The position numbers were made by a program, and so were the translations under genes. From positions 1-64,000 of the forward strand of contig JAQGDQ010000075.1 of the NCBI GenBank assembly GCA_030141605.1: DNA of 64,000 bases, in the 5' to 3' direction. This DNA comes from Tubiluchus corallicola. Its lineage: Eukaryota > Priapulida > Priapulimorpha > Priapulimorphida > Tubiluchidae. Position 1 is the first letter of the stretch. Every line of letters begins with the position of its first letter. Shown here in pieces: positions 59,880 to 64,000 of this stretch. The notes beneath the pieces are model-generated. The model had not been told where the DNA came from. It worked only from the letters and a program-made list of their open reading frames with translations, and made no database searches.

Positions 59880-60660
59880 CCACAGTCAGTGAAGCGAGAC
59901 AGTTAATGAGAAGCGAGTGTCTGTTGAGAGCTGATGGTCAATGGCTTCGCGTGCCATCCAACCCTCTTATTAGTCGCCAGACAAGTGGGCTTCCCACCGG
60001 GCGCCGACATTTTTAGCCTACTCAACTGATTAAAGATATTAGCAGCAATGGTTTATTTAGATGCTTAGAGAAAGAAAAATAATGAAACAGGACACCAATT
60101 ACTAAAGAGACCTGTGAACATATGTGGTAAGGAGGGTTGATCTAGATTGCAAATTCCCTTATGGATGCAATTGTCTTTTGTAGCCTCAGCAAGAATTTTA
60201 AGTATCAGTCAATAATGGCACAAAAAGTGAAAAAGCGATTTCAGCTGTGTGTATTCAAGACACGGTTTTTTAAGAAGCTAGTAGTGTTGGGCGCACCTAA
60301 GTGAATCCGCCTCGTGGAAGTAACAGAGAGTAGGGGATAGACTGTGGTTTCTTGTCCATCTCTTGGTGTTTATTAATCCAGGGCGCTGGGCTGTGAGAGA
60401 GGCAGCGCGCGCGTGAAAACACTCGTGGGGAGGTTAATAGGCTCGCCGCGTCTGTTTGTTACGTTAGCTAAGCAGCTCCTTCTGGGAGCTGCCTTGGCAG
60501 GTTAATAAGATCAATACCTAGCAAACAAAATGTCCCGGACGAGCTGGCACTGTCTGCCATAACTATGACTGCGAAAATTGCTGATAGTGGCGGCGTTTTT
60601 GCGTTGACATCTGTTTCAAATTAGGTAGTAACGAAGCCATGGATTTTTAATGTGACGATG
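59880..60660. promoter_or_regulatory. GC-richer candidate regulatory region in intron 2
   Basis: About 780 bases that are clearly richer in GC than the flanks, without a long open frame. It includes a GC-rich run near 60395-60450, a perfect hairpin GCAGCTCC-TTCTG-GGAGCTGC (60472-60492) and two copies of AGGTTAATA (60431-60439 and 60499-60507) flanking that hairpin. An enhancer or conserved non-coding element is the most natural reading, by inference only. Confidence 0.3.
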
Positions 60661-61180
60661 ACGTTTTGTAATGACTTTAGGCAAGCCCAATGCAGGCGGC
60701 GAGGCTTTTAAATCATTATTTTAGTGTAGACTTACTTTATGATGCTTTCATTATCTAAAGTAATTTGTTTGTTAATGAGTGTTTTTCTACACTTTCGTCT
60801 GAATTTCATTGTAGAAAATAGGTGGGAGAATAAACTATAAATAAAATTGCTGAAATTTTGCCTTCTGTAACTAGTACTTTAGTGGTTTTCTTTAACATAT
60901 AATTAGATCTATTCAAATAAGATAAATGGAAAAAATGTAAATGTGAAACAAATAAATTATCTGTGATACAAATATATGAAAGTTGAAAGGTAAAACCATG
61001 CTATTAAGTCTGTAAAATATTCTTACAGACTTAATTTTTTAAGAATATTCTCTTCTTAAAATATGGAGTACTTACTGGGTGACGGACTAATTGGTACGAA
61101 TTTTCTTACGTATTTTCCAACACAATATTATCTCAAGGAGAAAAACTCACATATCATCAGCATCATCATCATCCAATGAA

Positions 61181-61411
61181 TCACACGTCCAGTGACATGA
61201 TTCTGCTCACCTCCCTATGCCAGGACTCCCTGCTCGCCGCAATGCCCCAAGTACATTTATTTCTAAGGATCAATGCTGAAGTGTTTAAATCTTTCTGTGC
61301 AAAATCTAAATATGTTAACATTTGTCCTCCTGCAGGTTTTTTAGCTAGTTCTATGGCTTGTTGAAGAGCTATCGGTAGTGGTGCTGACAAGCCACTGACT
61401 TTAATTTTCAT
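61181..61411 (-). other. 76-codon open frame, unknown
   Basis: A minus-strand frame beginning with ATG just after the (AAT)n array, reading MKIKVSGLSAPLPIALQQAI and AKKPAGGQMLTYLDFAQKDL and ending SLDV plus TGA. Composition is amphipathic and less repeat-like than other frames nearby. No family recognised. It may be a fragment of a mobile-element or retrocopied gene, or fortuitous. Confidence 0.2.
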
Positions 61412-61435
61412 TTAAATTAAAGTATTTTGTCTTAA

Positions 61436-61685
<250 letters not shown>

Positions 61686-62116
61686 TAACGATTACTGTTA
61701 ACTGAGTTAATTTTATCACCTTTATAATACATATAATAAATAAGTGAAGCGAATATAGTTTTTGGTAAAATATTTTTGAAGCTACTTCTAAATGAGCTTA
61801 CAGTTTGGGCGGATATATTTATAAATTTTCCTGTACCAAGTTATTTAGTGATTGTTACACAAATTTATTATTTCTTTTTGCTTGAGCTTTTGACCTGCAT
61901 GATGTCTGGTATAGGACACCATGTAACCTATTGTCGTCGCAGCATAAAAGGGAAATAAATGCTTCACCTAATTACGTAGGAAAGACAAAGTTATAATAAA
62001 GGACGGCATATGTACCTAGGTTTGGAGTACAGCATTTGTTCCACGTAAAAGACCTGTATGCAGGCAGCTGCAAGCAAAATGACTTTTATGTCTTCCAAGT
62101 AGGAGACTGTCATTTT

Positions 62117-62129
62117 AACCCTTTCATTT
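62117..62129. repeat. Solo piggyBac-like terminus
   Basis: TTAACCCTTTCAT is identical to the TTAA plus left terminus of the MITE at 57202. No matching right terminus was found downstream, so this would be a broken copy or a coincidence. Confidence 0.3.
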
Positions 62130-62139
62130 TTCAGTAAAG

Positions 62140-62230
62140 AAACTTACCCCGCACTGTGAAGTTGAAATGCGCTCTTGTTCTCACCTGTGCTTTCTCGTGA
62201 CACACTCACGCACCAGGGGGCGTGGCGAAA
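62140..62230 (-). promoter_or_regulatory. KLF/SP-type GC box with donor-like sites on the minus strand
   Basis: GGGGGCGTGGC (plus, 62216-62226) matches the KLF/SP consensus. On the minus strand, downstream of it, two good donor-like sequences follow: ACAG-GTGAGA and CGGG-GTAAGT (about 62190 and 62150). The arrangement could mark a small non-coding first exon or antisense promoter. No coding exon was found, so this stays speculative. Confidence 0.15.
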
Positions 62231-62694
62231 GTGAAAAACTGACCTGTAAAAATGCATACCGACACGCCTATATACCTATAAGCACGTAGCGTATATAGCT
62301 GCAAATACACCAACTATCTTAAGGAGTGTAAATTTGAAAAAGATGATATAGCACATAGAGCGCACAGAAATACCTAAAAAAGTGATTGTATCTGTTATAG
62401 TTTTGCTACTACCCGTTGGTATGACACTGGCACAAGTAAATCTCATTTTTTCACGTTTGCATCTCAATCGAAGTGACGCTGGCAAGCCACTGTTACAGTA
62501 AGGTCAACTAGACAAGTCCTTCAGACCAACTGCAGCATTTACCTTACTTGAAGGTAGATTCCTTTAATATTTGAATTTTGCGAACTGTAGGCGTCACAAG
62601 CAGTCTACGTGTAATGCCGAACTGGTATAATATATGTGTATAATTATTTATAAAGTCCCGGTGCTACCAAGATTACGTCAGTAGGATCAATGTC

Positions 62695-62752
62695 GGCGTC
62701 ATCATCGTCATCATCATCATCACTATTATCATCGTCATCGTCATCATCATCA
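62695..62752. repeat. (ATC/GTC)n trinucleotide repeat
   Basis: GTCATCATCGTCATCATCAT and related units; the poly-Ser frame on the plus strand is an artefact. Confidence 0.92.
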
Positions 62753-63524
62753 ATGTCTTTGATACCATTTTCTATGGTACTACATTCATCATTGCTGAAT
62801 GTTCAACCACCGTCGTCGACCCTTGTTGTCGTTATCGCTATTGGTTCTCTTTCCCTTTCCTTCGAGCGGTCCGGTGAACAAAGCAGCCACTGGCTGTTAT
62901 GAGACGTTAATATTTCATTACAATAGAGTATTCCGTCTCGTTGTACAATGCGATTTTACTTTTACATAAACATCTCAATAGGAAAGCTCACTGCCAAAAA
63001 TCTCTTCCCATAACTGTCACTAACTTGCCAGCCACATGAATCAACTTGAACTGTTTTATTTATCTGCGCGTTGTACCGTCTTTCTGCACAACTTACTTTT
63101 TACAAAACCGAATTAAATTAAGGGCTGAAAAATCTTCAGCTTCACCGATTGCGCATCAGATTGAGCTTGGAACGTTATAGTAATACTTTACATGCACACC
63201 TGCTTTACGGTTGTTTTCAATCTACATCTGTGTTCACAAGGTGCTGGAATTAACATTGTATTGTTACCAGAGGCTGCTAATATTAAGAAAAAAATTATTA
63301 AAATAGCGCTATATTAATTTGTTTCGTTTGGGGTCTGATTGATGCTGATGACTGGTCCATATCAAGTGAGATTTGAAAATTTTTCCAGATCAATTCTTCG
63401 ATTCATGCATGCAGTATCTAGGTAACTAGGTCTGTTGTTATATAAACCCAATTTCTGTCGTGAATATCTAACTTGTTGAACATAACTTAATAGGGTTCTG
63501 GCCAGATGGGATGGCTAGCTTGAT

Positions 63525-63700
63525 GGTTAGCTGATAGCCTGACTGACTGACTCATTGCCCGACTAATTGACTGACTTACTAGCTGACTGACTGACAGACT
63601 GAGCGACTGATTGACTATTGATTGATTGGTTGGCTAGCTACTAAGTGATTGATTGACTGAGTGGCTGTATGACTAACTGGCTTACTGACTGACTCAATTA
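63525..63700. repeat. Degenerate (GACT/GATT)n tetranucleotide array
   Basis: Units of GACT, GATT, GGTT and CTGA with many substitutions fill about 175 bases. Short versions of the same unit occur in the arms (about 3460-3478 and 9839-9866). Confidence 0.85.
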
Positions 63701-64000
63701 CAATTTCTGATTTCATCTGTCTATTCGATTTTTCGTTTATTCATTTGTGTCATTGTTAACTTTCGAGCAAAATACTCTAATTTTCTGTTGTTACAGTGCC
63801 TCTGTGAGAAGACGACACGTGCGCTTCTTCGTAACAAAGACACCCCAGGAACCTGCGTATAAGCCCCACAGGATGACACGAACATTGTCCTTAGGAAAGT
63901 TTTATACATGCTTCATATACCTGCTGGTCATAAAGTGATAATACGATCAGTGCCGCGCAATTTGATTTAACTCTAAAAACGTCGGAAACGGTGCCCTGTA

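Overview
This is a 64 kb piece of an animal nuclear genome, most likely a marine-type invertebrate. It is AT-rich, intron-rich and full of microsatellites. I infer an animal from two spliced genes I recognise: a threonine-synthase-like gene (THNSL2 type) and the 5' end of a PR-domain zinc-finger gene of the PRDM3/PRDM16 (MECOM/PRDM16) family. The phylum cannot be fixed from this window. There are no bacterial operons, CRISPR arrays or rRNA genes, and nearly all long ORFs are translated repeats or chance openings.

Layout. (1) Positions 1-13312 form a large inverted duplication. The left arm is 1-5499 and the right arm is 7857-13312, around a 2.36 kb single-copy spacer (5500-7856). A THNSL2-like gene on the minus strand has exons A-D in the spacer (7616 down to 5804) and its last two exons E-F in the left arm (5449-5310 and 3855-3642). 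All joins keep the reading frame and the gene ends in a normal stop codon. The right arm carries a second E-F pair on the plus strand. About 150 N-terminal residues, including the stretch with the PLP-binding lysine, are missing: the gene breaks off at the inner edge of the right arm. By eye the two E-F copies differ by only two silent bases in 354 nt, while a neighbouring intron sample differs by about 5 percent. So either both copies have been under selection, or the arms are two alleles joined head to head by the assembler.

(2) Positions 13313-17700 are mostly non-coding, with one possible terminal exon of an unknown cysteine-containing protein (14448-14678, minus) and an (AATAC)n array.

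(3) Positions 17701-50905 hold a CCAAT/NRF1-type promoter region, a 12-codon first exon (17804-17840), a 32.7 kb intron and a second exon (50502-50905) of the PRDM3/16 gene. Exon 2 encodes an acidic linker and the start of the PR domain. The split codon joins in frame. Intron 1 holds microsatellites, a tRNA-derived SINE, a second tRNA-like sequence, a polypurine tract and several GC-richer blocks with short palindromes that look like candidate enhancers.

(4) Positions 50906-64000 are the 5' part of intron 2. It holds no further PR-domain exon that I can see. It contains a piggyBac-type MITE with TTAA target-site duplications (57206-57664), large (TTAC)n and (AAT)n arrays, and a GC-richer block at about 59.9-60.65 kb.

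THNSL2 is a metabolic PLP-fold protein and PRDM3/16 is a developmental transcription regulator. I see no functional link between them, only adjacency. All identities come from reading motifs by eye; no database search was run.
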